NCBI RefSeq assembly: GCF_000359745.1
Contig: NZ_AQHN01000055.1
Span: 372,001-436,000, forward strand
From: Rhizobium freirei PRF 81
GTDB lineage: Bacteria > Pseudomonadota > Alphaproteobacteria > Rhizobiales > Rhizobiaceae
Direction of reading: 5' to 3'
DNA: 64,000 nucleotides
The notes under the pieces were generated by a model that saw only the letters and a program-made list of their open reading frames with translations, was not told the DNA's origin and made no database searches. Below, piece by piece: positions 1 to 8,551 of this stretch (its first letter is position 1; each line of letters starts with the position of its first letter). The translations under genes were made by a program, and so were the position numbers.

Positions 1-172
1 ATGCTGGAAAAAGACAAGGCGGGAATAGCGGCTGACAACATGGTGTTATGGTTGCGGATTACCGAAATGTAACTTGAAAGGCTTTGAAAAGCCGAGATTG
101 GATCCTACGTCAGGTCAGCGCGAGAGGAATCGCGCCCCGAATTTGCAGCAACAGATTGCCAAGGAGGCCATC
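1..172. other. Left-edge non-coding stretch
   Basis: This is the region upstream of the first complete gene. A 23-codon reading frame runs from base 1 to 72, but it has no visible ribosome-binding site because the window begins at its ATG, so it could equally be the end of an upstream gene. The only supported signal is the AAGGAGG ribosome-binding sequence at about 160-166, which sets the start of the next gene. Confidence 0.4.
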
Positions 173-997
173 ATGTCGCCTGAAGAACGTCAATTGCTCG
201 CCTCTCTCTTCGATCGCGTGCGCACCGCTTCCAGTACCCAGCGCGACGCCGATGCAGAGACCTTCATCAACCAGTCGGTTCGCGACCAGCCCTATGCGCC
301 CTATTTCCTGGCGCAGGCCGTCATCATGCAGGAACAGGGCATGAAGGCTGCGGCCGATCGCATCCAGCAGCTCGAAGCGCGTGTGCACGAACTCGAGCAG
401 CAGAACGCCCAAGCCAATCAGCCGCAGGGCCAGAGCGGCGGTTTCCTCGGCGGAATAGGCTCGCTCTTCGGCGGCGGCCAGCAACAGCAGCGTTCGCCCG
501 CGCCGCAGGCCGCCAGCCCGCAGCAGCAGGGTCGCCTCTATGACGATTATGCCCGCAATGCCCCGCAACAGCAGCCCGGCCCATGGGGCGGCCAGCCGCA
601 ACCACAGCCATCCGGCCCCTGGACCCAACAGGCCGCGGCTCCTTCCGCCGGCGGCAGCTTCCTGCGCGGCGCGCTCGGCACTGCAGCCGGCGTGGCCGGC
701 GGCGTGATGCTGGCGGAATCGCTCTCCAGCCTCTTCAGCCCGCATCTCGGCGGCACAGGCGGCGGTCTCTTTGGCGGCAATGCCGGCAGCGGCCTCTTCG
801 GAGGCACGGCAGCCAACGCAGCCGAACAGCCGGTGCAGGAAACCATCATCAACAACAACTATTTCGGCAACGGCGATAATAGCGATCAGAATGATCAGAG
901 CGCGGCCGATTACGCCCAGGATGCTGCCCAGGACGCTGAGGACGACGCCAATGACGATTCGTTCGACAACAGCGACGACGACAGCTCGTTTGCCTGA
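173..997 (+). CDS. DUF2076 family protein
   Basis: The 274-residue product fits the DUF2076 family, whose function is unknown. The N-terminus (MSPEERQLLASLFDRVRTA) is predicted helical and reads like the family's start. Residues about 60-90 form a short coiled coil. A long low-complexity stretch rich in Gln, Pro, Gly and Ala follows, with a Gly/Ala-rich hydrophobic patch around residues 165-190 that could contact a membrane. The C-terminus is very acidic, with Asp/Asn/Ser repeats. The start was chosen at 173 because AAGGAGG lies seven bases upstream; the reading frame is open further 5' but without a comparable signal. A bidirectional terminator follows directly. Confidence 0.75.
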   Translation: MSPEERQLLASLFDRVRTASSTQRDADAETFINQSVRDQPYAPYFLAQAVIMQEQGMKAAADRIQQLEARVHELEQQNAQANQPQGQSGGFLGGIGSLFGGGQQQQRSPAPQAASPQQQGRLYDDYARNAPQQQPGPWGGQPQPQPSGPWTQQAAAPSAGGSFLRGALGTAAGVAGGVMLAESLSSLFSPHLGGTGGGLFGGNAGSGLFGGTAANAAEQPVQETIINNNYFGNGDNSDQNDQSAADYAQDAAQDAEDDANDDSFDNSDDDSSFA

Positions 998-1019
998 GCC
1001 GAAACCGCTATAGACCTTG

Positions 1020-1052
1020 CAAAAAGCCGCCATCCTCGGATGGCGGCTTTTT
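1020..1052. terminator. Bidirectional rho-independent terminator
   Basis: A near-perfect stem (AAAAAGCCGCCATCC pairing with GGATGGCGGCTTTTT) has a two-base centre, with A-runs on one side and T-runs on the other. It lies between two convergent genes and can end transcription from both the DUF2076 gene and queF. Confidence 0.9.
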
Positions 1053-1055
1053 CAT

Positions 1056-1520
1056 TCAGCCTCGGCCGCGATAGGGCTGAACGCCCTGATCCGGCAGCCA
1101 GACGCCTTCCGGCGGCTTGCCGGTCTGCCAGAAAACATCGATCGGGATGCCGCCGCGCGGATACCAGTAGGCGCCGATGCGCAGCCACTTCGGCTCCAGC
1201 AGCTCCACCAGACGCTTGGCGATGTAGATCGAGCAATCCTCGTGGAAGGCACCATGATTGCGGAAGGAATGAAGGAAGAGCTTCAGCGACTTCGATTCCA
1301 CCAGCCATTCGTTCGGGACATAGTCGATGACGATATGGGCAAAATCCGGCTGTCCCGTCATCGGGCAAAGCGAGGTGAATTCAGGCGCGGTGAAGCGCAC
1401 GACATAGTCCGTGCCGGCATGGCCCGCCGGCACTTTTTCCAGAACGGCGGATTCGGGGTTGGCAGCCGTTTCCGTTTGGCTGCCAAGCATCGACAGGCCG
1501 GACACATCGGTTTTTGGCAT
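1056..1520 (-). CDS. queF: NADPH-dependent preQ0 reductase QueF
   Basis: This enzyme reduces the nitrile of 7-cyano-7-deazaguanine (preQ0) to the amine preQ1 in the cytosol, a step in making the tRNA base queuosine. The 154-residue length matches the short, single-domain QueF class. The catalytic cysteine (Cys52) and acid (Asp59) are visible in [10 protein letters not shown], and the E-S-K-S-L-K substrate-binding motif starts at Glu75. A His-Glu pair (FHE, residues 92-94) follows. No other queuosine gene is nearby. The gene converges on the DUF2076 gene across a shared terminator. Confidence 0.96.
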   Translation of the reverse strand: MPKTDVSGLSMLGSQTETAANPESAVLEKVPAGHAGTDYVVRFTAPEFTSLCPMTGQPDFAHIVIDYVPNEWLVESKSLKLFLHSFRNHGAFHEDCSIYIAKRLVELLEPKWLRIGAYWYPRGGIPIDVFWQTGKPPEGVWLPDQGVQPYRGRG

Positions 1521-1704
1521 CTCAGGTCTCCTTGATCATTTTGACGCAGATCCCACGGGCTTCCCTGCCCCCCGGCTCCACATGAATGGTTATTTCGGCA
1601 CCCGCATGGATCGCCCTTGTGGCGTCTTCAAGGCGATTGGGCAGCTGTTATACGTTGGCCCAAGAAAAGCCGCACTGTAAATGCCGTTTGCGATCCGACG
1701 CTAA

Positions 1705-2526
<822 letters not shown>

Positions 2527-2565
2527 GGGTGGCCGCTTTGCGGCAACCCTCGATAGATCAAAGTG

Positions 2566-3201
2566 TTACGACCTGAACGTAACAAACGAGATCACGTTGC
2601 CATCCGGATCGCGCACGTGAAAATCAGTGCCACCCCAGGCCTGCTTCATCAGCGGCTGTGCGAACTCAACATCCCTCTGCTTGAACTCCTCGAACAACCC
2701 CTGGACATTCGAGACCTCGATAGAGGCGAGGATGAGCGATTTTTCCTTCGCCGCAGCGGCGGCAAAATAGGGCACATAGACGAGCCGCAGGTGAATCCAG
2801 ATACCATCGCGCGACACCGCTCCATAGAACGGCGGCGATCCATGCAGGAAATCCTCTGAGAAACCCAGCTTCTCCCTGAAGAAGGCCGCACTCGCAGTCA
2901 CATCCCGCACGAAAAGGATAGGAATGATGCTCTTGAAAACCGGCGGCTCCGCTGATGCGGGCGGCATCTTCGGCGCATCAGCCGCCACAACCTTCAACTC
3001 GGCCCAGCTCTTGTGCCCGACCTCGACCGCAACGATCTCCTGCGCCAATGAGAGAGGGAACTTCATCGCCAGGATCTCGCGATCCGTCAGCTCCTTGAAA
3101 CGATCGAGCGTTCGCACTCTTCCGCCAATGGAATAGTCACGCTCACGGTGCCAGCGCATCAAGAGCTTCGCTTGTTTACGGTAGGTATCGAGGGTTGGCA
3201 T
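2566..3201 (-). CDS. VOC/glyoxalase-family protein with N-terminal extension
   Basis: The C-terminal half (residues about 88-211) is a vicinal-oxygen-chelate domain: it opens with IIPILFVRDVTASAAFF and ends with FHVRDPDGNVISFV, as in the glyoxalase/bleomycin-resistance group. The first about 75 residues form a helical extension (TYRKQAKLLMRWHRERDYS) found in some rhizobial relatives. GGAG precedes the ATG by seven bases. The substrate cannot be inferred. The gene is monocistronic, convergent with bluB and followed by a DUF2459 gene on the same strand 118 bases downstream. Confidence 0.8.
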   Translation of the reverse strand: MPTLDTYRKQAKLLMRWHRERDYSIGGRVRTLDRFKELTDREILAMKFPLSLAQEIVAVEVGHKSWAELKVVAADAPKMPPASAEPPVFKSIIPILFVRDVTASAAFFREKLGFSEDFLHGSPPFYGAVSRDGIWIHLRLVYVPYFAAAAAKEKSLILASIEVSNVQGLFEEFKQRDVEFAQPLMKQAWGGTDFHVRDPDGNVISFVTFRS

Positions 3202-3319
3202 AGGCAGACTCCTGCTGAATGATATCAGCGGGCAGGCCTAGCCCTTTCGGCCCGATGCCGATGTGCCCCACAGGAACGACGCAAAGATTAGGATACAACC
3301 GGAAGCAAGTCAAACCACC

Positions 3320-4030
3320 TCAAGGCAAGGTATGGCTTGCCGCAAAGCGCCCATCCTCATTATGCAGACGCAAGGACATTCGCAACATCCAAGGCAGCGA
3401 CGTCCAGAGGCCTGAGGTCAATCCCGCCTGCCTCAGCCCGGCAGCCGTCCAGGTATTGCATCCCATCAGCGCGTTGAAATAGCCCCGTGCTTCGAAGAAC
3501 GCATCGCTTGGTCCGTAATTGCTGCCAGGCAAGGATATCGGGCCACTGTCGGAGCGATCAAAGCTGGCGAGAATGAATTGCTTGAGCCGCTCCAATCCCT
3601 CGGCGTCGATGCTAATCACGGTGACGGCTGGAGCATCCAGCGGAGTATCACCCGCCAGCTCTGCATGGATGACGGAGCGGTCCAGCGTGAAGCTCTTCAG
3701 GACAGGATCCGCCTTCAAATCGGCCCATGTCTTCGTCTCGATATAGAAGCTGCGGCCACCCCAGCCGAAAACGAAATAGCGCAGGTTTGGGTTGTCGAGA
3801 TCGAGCCCGGCGGTCCGCAGGAATGCGAAACGGCTCAGGAGGTCGCCATCGACGGGAATGGCAATATCCGTGTGGATGGGATTGCTGAGCATGAGGATTT
3901 GCTGTGAGCGCTCGGCTTTTCCAACCGGCTCGTCATGCCAGAGCGGCCGCGGTACGACGATGCCGATGCCGACCACCGTCAAGACGGTAAGCATGGCGAA
4001 GAAACCGCCCTTGAGTATCCTTGAAATCAC
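3320..4030 (-). CDS. DUF2459 / TIGR02117 family protein
   Basis: The 236-residue protein has one N-terminal membrane segment (about residues 9-28) and a soluble domain with NPIHTDIAIPV, FGWGGRSFYIET and MGCNTWTAAGLRQAG. These are the conserved blocks of the family first named for genes near urease clusters. Its biochemical role is unknown. The conserved His, Cys and Asn in these blocks could form an active site, but that is inference. The longest frame starts with GTG at 4030; an internal ATG at 3994 is possible but would cut into the membrane segment. Confidence 0.75.
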   Translation of the reverse strand: MISRILKGGFFAMLTVLTVVGIGIVVPRPLWHDEPVGKAERSQQILMLSNPIHTDIAIPVDGDLLSRFAFLRTAGLDLDNPNLRYFVFGWGGRSFYIETKTWADLKADPVLKSFTLDRSVIHAELAGDTPLDAPAVTVISIDAEGLERLKQFILASFDRSDSGPISLPGSNYGPSDAFFEARGYFNALMGCNTWTAAGLRQAGLTSGLWTSLPWMLRMSLRLHNEDGRFAASHTLP

Positions 4031-4157
4031 CGAACAAAGGCCCCGCCGACATTGAATGTCTTCCGTGGCTTGTTGGCTCTTTCAAGGCAAAAGCGCCCCC
4101 ACGCACTCTTTCCGAGTACATGGGGGTATCGAAACTTTGGGACTATAAGCTCTCGCG

Positions 4158-6347
4158 TCAGGCAGCCTTCGTCTTCACCCGTCGCGCCAGGTGCGCCACG
4201 ACATTCTCGATCATCCGCATGCCGGCATCGCCGCCGAGCGTCATGATCGATTCCGGGTGGAACTGCACGGCCGCGATCGGCTCCTTCACATGCTCGATAC
4301 CCATGATCGTGCCGTCTTCGCTCTCGGCCGTGATCATGAAGTCGCGCGGCAAGCTCGACGGATCGGCAAAGATCGAGTGATAGCGGCCGACCGTCACCTC
4401 GCGCCCGAGGCCGGAGAAAACCAGGCCCGGCTCCAGCACACGGATGCGCGAAGGCTTGCCATGCATCGGGATCGCCAGATGACGCAGCTCACCGCCATAG
4501 GCTTCGGCAAGCGCCTGTAGACCCAGGCAGACGCCGAAGATCGGCAGGTTTCGCGCCCTCGCCTTCTTGATCGTCGCCTTGCAATCGAAATCCTTCGGAT
4601 TGCCGGGACCCGGCGACAGCACGACGAGATCCGGATCGAGCCGGTCGAAGACTTCTTCCGGCACCGGCGTACGCACGGTCGAGACCGTCGCGCCCGTCTG
4701 GCGGAAATAATTGGCCAGCGTATGGACGAAGCTGTCTTCATGGTCGACGAGCAGGATCTTCACGCCCTTGCCGACGGAAGCGACGTCACGTTGCTGTTTG
4801 CCGGAATTGCCGGTCTTGGCATCACGGATAGCGGAAAGCATGGCGGAGGCCTTCAGTTCAGTTTCGGCTTCTTCTTCCTCGGGGATCGAATCGTTGAGCA
4901 ACGTCGCGCCGGCCCGCACCTCGGCAATGCCGTCCTTGATGCGAACGGTGCGCAGCGTGAGACCGGTGTTCATGTCGCCATTGAAGCCGACCATGCCGAT
5001 CGCGCCTCCATACCAGGCGCGCGGGCTTTTCTCGTGGTTTTCGATGAAACGCATCGCCCAGAGCTTCGGCGCGCCGGTGACGGTAACGGCCCAGGCGTGG
5101 CTGAGGAAGCCGTCGAAAGCATCCATATCATCGCGCAGGCGGCCTTCGATATGGTCGACCGTGTGGATGAGCCGCGAATACATCTCGATCTGGCGGCGGC
5201 CGATGACCTTCACCGAACCCGGTTCGCAGACGCGGCTCTTGTCGTTGCGGTCGACGTCGGAGCACATGGTCAGCTCGGATTCGTCCTTCTTGGAATTCAG
5301 GAGCTTCAGGATCTGCTCGCTGTCGGCAATCGGATCGTCGCCGCGCTTGATGGTGCCCGAGATCGGGCAGGTCTCGATGCGGCGGCCGGAAACGCGCACG
5401 AACATCTCGGGCGATGCACCGACCAGATATTCCTGATTGCCGAGATTGATGAAGAAGGAATAGGGCGACGGATTGATCGCCTTCAGGCGCTTGGAAATGT
5501 CTGATGGTTTGCTGTCGCAGCGCTCCATGAACTTCTGGCCGGGCACGACTTCGAAAAGATCGCCCTTGCGGAAGCTCTCCTTCGCCTTGACGACCAGCTC
5601 GGCATACTCACCCGGGCGATGGTCGCTCTTCGGCGGAATGGCGTCGGTATGGCGGAACGGCTTGGGCGCGATCTCGCCGGACTTGCCTTCCGTCGATTGG
5701 CCGTCCTTGGCGAAGTCGTAGCGGTCGATCCAGGCCTTGGCGGAATAGTTGTCGACCACCAGAATCTCGTCCGGCAAGTAGAGTACCATGTCGCGCTGAT
5801 CGTTCGGGCGCTCAAGCTTCAGGTTGATGGCGTCGAACTGGAAGGCCAGATCGTAGCCGAAGGCGCCATAGAAGCCGATGCTGGAATCAGCTTGGGAATA
5901 GAACAGTTCGGTCACCGCACGCAGCACGGTGAACACCGTCGGCATCTTAGAGCGCTCTTCCTCGGTGAAGACGCGGTCCGGCGTCTTCACCGTGAGATCA
6001 AGCCGGCGCGGCGTCGAAGCGCCGAGAACGACTTCGGAAACCGTCTTCAGCTTCTCCGCGATTAAGCCGAGGATAACTTCACCGCGCTCGTTATAAGCTT
6101 CGATCCACACATCGCGTCCATTGCAGGAAAGACCGAGCGGCGGGTCGACGATGGCGGTATCCCAACGTGTGTAGCGGCCAGGATATTCGTAGTTGGAGGA
6201 GAAGACCGCGCCGCGGCGCTCGTCGAGCTTGTCGATATAGGACGATACGGCATCCGCATAAGGCGTCGGCCGGCGCTGCCGGGTGACGGTAATGCCGCCC
6301 TTCGTCTCATAGATTTCCGCACCATCATCCCGAAGGATCGTTACCAT
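4158..6347 (-). CDS. trpE(G): Fused anthranilate synthase TrpE(G)
   Basis: This enzyme makes anthranilate from chorismate and glutamine, the committed step of tryptophan synthesis. Residues 1 to about 515 are the chorismate-binding TrpE part ([22 protein letters not shown]). Residues about 530-729 are the glutamine amidotransferase TrpG part, with the nucleophile in [10 protein letters not shown] (near residue 606) and the His/Glu pair in VQFHPES (near residue 697). The fusion in one 729-residue chain is typical of rhizobia and relatives. Upstream lies a complete transcription attenuator with a three-Trp leader peptide, so expression should fall when charged tRNA-Trp is plentiful. No other trp gene is in the window. 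Confidence 0.97.
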   Translation of the reverse strand: MVTILRDDGAEIYETKGGITVTRQRRPTPYADAVSSYIDKLDERRGAVFSSNYEYPGRYTRWDTAIVDPPLGLSCNGRDVWIEAYNERGEVILGLIAEKLKTVSEVVLGASTPRRLDLTVKTPDRVFTEEERSKMPTVFTVLRAVTELFYSQADSSIGFYGAFGYDLAFQFDAINLKLERPNDQRDMVLYLPDEILVVDNYSAKAWIDRYDFAKDGQSTEGKSGEIAPKPFRHTDAIPPKSDHRPGEYAELVVKAKESFRKGDLFEVVPGQKFMERCDSKPSDISKRLKAINPSPYSFFINLGNQEYLVGASPEMFVRVSGRRIETCPISGTIKRGDDPIADSEQILKLLNSKKDESELTMCSDVDRNDKSRVCEPGSVKVIGRRQIEMYSRLIHTVDHIEGRLRDDMDAFDGFLSHAWAVTVTGAPKLWAMRFIENHEKSPRAWYGGAIGMVGFNGDMNTGLTLRTVRIKDGIAEVRAGATLLNDSIPEEEEAETELKASAMLSAIRDAKTGNSGKQQRDVASVGKGVKILLVDHEDSFVHTLANYFRQTGATVSTVRTPVPEEVFDRLDPDLVVLSPGPGNPKDFDCKATIKKARARNLPIFGVCLGLQALAEAYGGELRHLAIPMHGKPSRIRVLEPGLVFSGLGREVTVGRYHSIFADPSSLPRDFMITAESEDGTIMGIEHVKEPIAAVQFHPESIMTLGGDAGMRMIENVVAHLARRVKTKAA

Positions 6348-6394
6348 TGTTCCTCACTCCGTTGTCAGGCCCGGATGACAGGCGGCCAATATAA

Positions 6395-6426
6395 CAAAAA
6401 AGCCGCCTCGAAATCTCGGGCGGCTC
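6395..6426 (-). terminator. trp attenuator terminator
   Basis: On the minus strand AGCCGCC and GGCGGCT form a stem with an inner CGA/TCG extension, followed by six T residues. It lies between the leader peptide and trpE(G). The upstream GGCGGC (plus-strand positions 6457-6462), next to the leader stop codon, can pair with the left arm of this stem. That gives the alternative antiterminator expected for Trp-responsive attenuation. Confidence 0.9.
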
Positions 6427-6462
6427 ACTCGTCGTCTTTGAACACGATTGGTCGAGGCCGCC

Positions 6463-6510
6463 TCAGCGCGCCCACCACCAAACTGCAGTGTTGTTCAAGG
6501 ACATGTTCAT
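6463..6510 (-). CDS. trpL: trp leader peptide TrpL
   Basis: A 15-codon frame reads MNMSLNNTAVWWWAR followed by TGA. Three consecutive Trp codons near the end, the position 37 bases before a terminator hairpin and the trpE(G) gene beyond identify it as the attenuation leader peptide. The related S. meliloti peptide also ends in WWWAR. No ribosome-binding site precedes the first ATG. The best promoter ends only nine bases before it, so the leader may be transcribed from at or very near its own ATG and translated without a 5' leader. A second in-frame ATG lies at codon 3. Confidence 0.92.
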   Translation of the reverse strand: MNMSLNNTAVWWWAR

Positions 6511-6519
6511 GGCGGGAAT

Positions 6520-6547
6520 TGTTAGCGTGAGATGCTGCGATGCGCAA
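6520..6547 (-). promoter_or_regulatory. Putative trp promoter
   Basis: On the minus strand TTGCGC (plus positions 6542-6547) and CTAACA (6520-6525) are separated by 16 bases and resemble sigma-70 -35 and -10 boxes. The spacing places transcription start at or close to the A of the trpL ATG. This is a by-eye match only. Confidence 0.55.
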
Positions 6548-6602
6548 GCCGCAATCTCGACAACGGGCAGAAACGATTTTGCGTCGCTGCCCATTCCTTA
6601 TC

Positions 6603-8126
6603 CTAGTCTTGCGTTCTGGCCGCTTCGAAGAACTCCTCCGGACCATCCACTTCGACCAGCCGCTTCCGGTCGATGAGCCAGAAGCGATTGCCGACCGAGC
6701 GCACGAAACTGCGGTCATGGGAAACGAGCAGGCAGCTTGCCTCGCCTTCCGTCAACTCTTCCTCCAGCGCCTCCTGGCCGTCGATATCCAGATGGTTGGT
6801 CGGCTCGTCCAAGAGATAGAAGTTGGGATTGGTGAGCCGCAGCACCAGCATGGCAAGCCGCGCCTTCTGCCCGCCGGACAGACGGCCGATCTCCTTCCCC
6901 TGCATCTCGATGCCGATTCCGACGCCGGCAAGCACGGTGCGGGCACGCTGCTCGCCGAGCTCGAACAGGCGCGTGATCATCCCAAGCGGCGTGTCGTTCT
7001 GGCCGAGATTGGAGAGCGCCTGGTCGCTATAGCCGAGCACAAGCGACGGCGTCGGCTTGATCGCTCCACCGCCAGACGGATCGGCGATGGCCCTGCGGAT
7101 CATCTCCACGAAGCGTGTCTTGCCGGCGCCATTCCGCCCAAGCAGCACGATGCGATCGCCCTGGCAAATCCACTGCTGGCCGGTCTTGAGCAAAAGCGTA
7201 CCGTCTGGCGTCGTCACGGCGGCATCCTCCAGCGTCAGAAGTACCTTGGCCTGGATGCCGCGATTGGCGAGCTTGATCGAGCCGGAAGAGCGTTCGCGGT
7301 AGCCCGGCCTCGCGCTGTCCTCTAGCTTCTCGGCCCGCGCCTTCAACTGCTTCGTCTTGACGGTCAGCAGATCGCTGCCGGAATTGACGCCCAGATTATA
7401 GAGCTTGGCCGCCTGCTTGCGCAGCTGCTGCGCCGTCTTCATCTCCTTCTGGTAACGACGCTCGTCCGAGGCATCGACCTCATCCAGCGCCATCCGCGCC
7501 CGGCTATAGGGCAGCGCATAGCTCTGCGGCTGCTCCTGACGCAGGAAAAGCGTCCGGTTGCAAACGGCATCGAGGAAGGCGCGGTCGTGGCTGGCGATGA
7601 TCACGGGCACGTCACGCGGCAATGCATTCAGCCAATCCTCCAGCAGCGCGATCTTGGCGAGATCGAGGTGGTTCGTCGGCTCGTCCAGTAGCAGCACGTC
7701 GGGCTCCGTCACCCATACGCGGGCAAGCATGGCAAGCCGCTGCCAGCCGCCGCTGAGCTGGGCAAGCGCCCTCTCCCGCATCGCCGCCGGCACTGCCAAT
7801 GAATCGAGCGTGACATCGACGCGCCAGCTTTCGCTCGCGATCTGCTCCTTCGGCAGCGCGCAGAGAACGGCATCGTAGAAGGAAACTTCCAGCAGGTTCG
7901 CCGGCACATTCTGCTCGACGTAACCGACGCGGAGACCGCGGGCGCGGGTAATATCGCCGGTCGTCGGCTCCTGCCTGCCCGCTAGGCAGTTGAGCAGCGT
8001 GGTTTTTCCGCGTCCGTTCGCGGCCACGATGCCGACGCGATCACCGGCATCGACGGTGAAGTTGAGATTGGAAAACAAAGGCGCACTCATGGTGACGCCG
8101 AGATTGCGGAGGTTGATCAGAGCCAT
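6603..8126 (-). CDS. ABC-F family ATP-binding protein
   Basis: The 507-residue soluble protein has two ATP-binding cassettes and no membrane domain, the hallmark of ABC-F ribosome-associated ATPases (translation factors or antibiotic-protection proteins). Cassette 1 has Walker A AANGRGKTT and signature LSGGWQR; cassette 2 has GRNGAGKTR and LSGGQKARL. Both have LLDEPTNHLDL-type Walker B segments. The linker (about residues 230-275) is charged and helical. Both Walker A motifs deviate slightly from the usual GPNGAGKST. It cannot be assigned to Uup, EttA or a named resistance type. A 23-codon ORF with a strong RBS lies 187 bases upstream on the same strand and may control it. Confidence 0.88.
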   Translation of the reverse strand: MALINLRNLGVTMSAPLFSNLNFTVDAGDRVGIVAANGRGKTTLLNCLAGRQEPTTGDITRARGLRVGYVEQNVPANLLEVSFYDAVLCALPKEQIASESWRVDVTLDSLAVPAAMRERALAQLSGGWQRLAMLARVWVTEPDVLLLDEPTNHLDLAKIALLEDWLNALPRDVPVIIASHDRAFLDAVCNRTLFLRQEQPQSYALPYSRARMALDEVDASDERRYQKEMKTAQQLRKQAAKLYNLGVNSGSDLLTVKTKQLKARAEKLEDSARPGYRERSSGSIKLANRGIQAKVLLTLEDAAVTTPDGTLLLKTGQQWICQGDRIVLLGRNGAGKTRFVEMIRRAIADPSGGGAIKPTPSLVLGYSDQALSNLGQNDTPLGMITRLFELGEQRARTVLAGVGIGIEMQGKEIGRLSGGQKARLAMLVLRLTNPNFYLLDEPTNHLDIDGQEALEEELTEGEASCLLVSHDRSFVRSVGNRFWLIDRKRLVEVDGPEEFFEAARTQD

Positions 8127-8313
8127 GGTCTTTTCCGGTCTTGCTCGAGCATTCCTTAGACATCGCCGCCGGCTCCTCTTGCCGCGCTGCAGATGCGGTT
8201 GGCCATATGCCGGCCAATGCTCGAAAACATGTCATGACGCGGCCGCGCAAAAGCGTGAGCCTGCGTCTCCCAAAAGGGCAGACCAGAAGAAGTGAGTGAG
8301 TGACAGCCTCTGA

Positions 8314-8385
8314 TCAGCCCTGCAAACGCATCTGCAGGGCACGATTCGGACCGAACTGGCGAATATGCCAGACTATCTTTGTCAC
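8314..8385 (-). CDS. Candidate 23-residue leader ORF upstream of the ABC-F gene
   Basis: A GTG-initiated frame encodes MTKIVWHIRQFGPNRALQMR and three more residues (LQG), ending in TGA. It is preceded by an excellent GAGGAGG ribosome-binding site five bases before the start. The final codons lie in a perfect 8-bp stem (GCCCTGCA pairing with TGCAGGGC, plus positions 8317-8340). Part of that stem can instead pair over 11 bases with positions 8187-8197, about 60 bases before the ABC-F start. It could be a leader peptide or an unrelated small protein downstream of the receptor gene. No homologue is recognised. Confidence 0.4.
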   Translation of the reverse strand: MTKIVWHIRQFGPNRALQMRLQG

Positions 8386-8551
8386 ACGGTCCTCCTCTCT
8401 TTTCTCTCAATAGGCTTAAAGACTGCGCATCTCCCATAACACCGGAGGATACGATTTGCAATTGCACAAGCCGTCCGACACCACCCTAAAAAGAGCAAGA
8501 AGAGGCGACGCCGAAGCATCGCCCCTAAGCTTGCTGCGCCGATGAAACCGC

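Noticed and set aside
1-72. 23-codon frame (MLEKDKAGIAADNM...) at the left edge
   Set aside because: The window starts at its ATG, no RBS can be seen, and it may be the tail of a longer upstream gene; no family resemblance.
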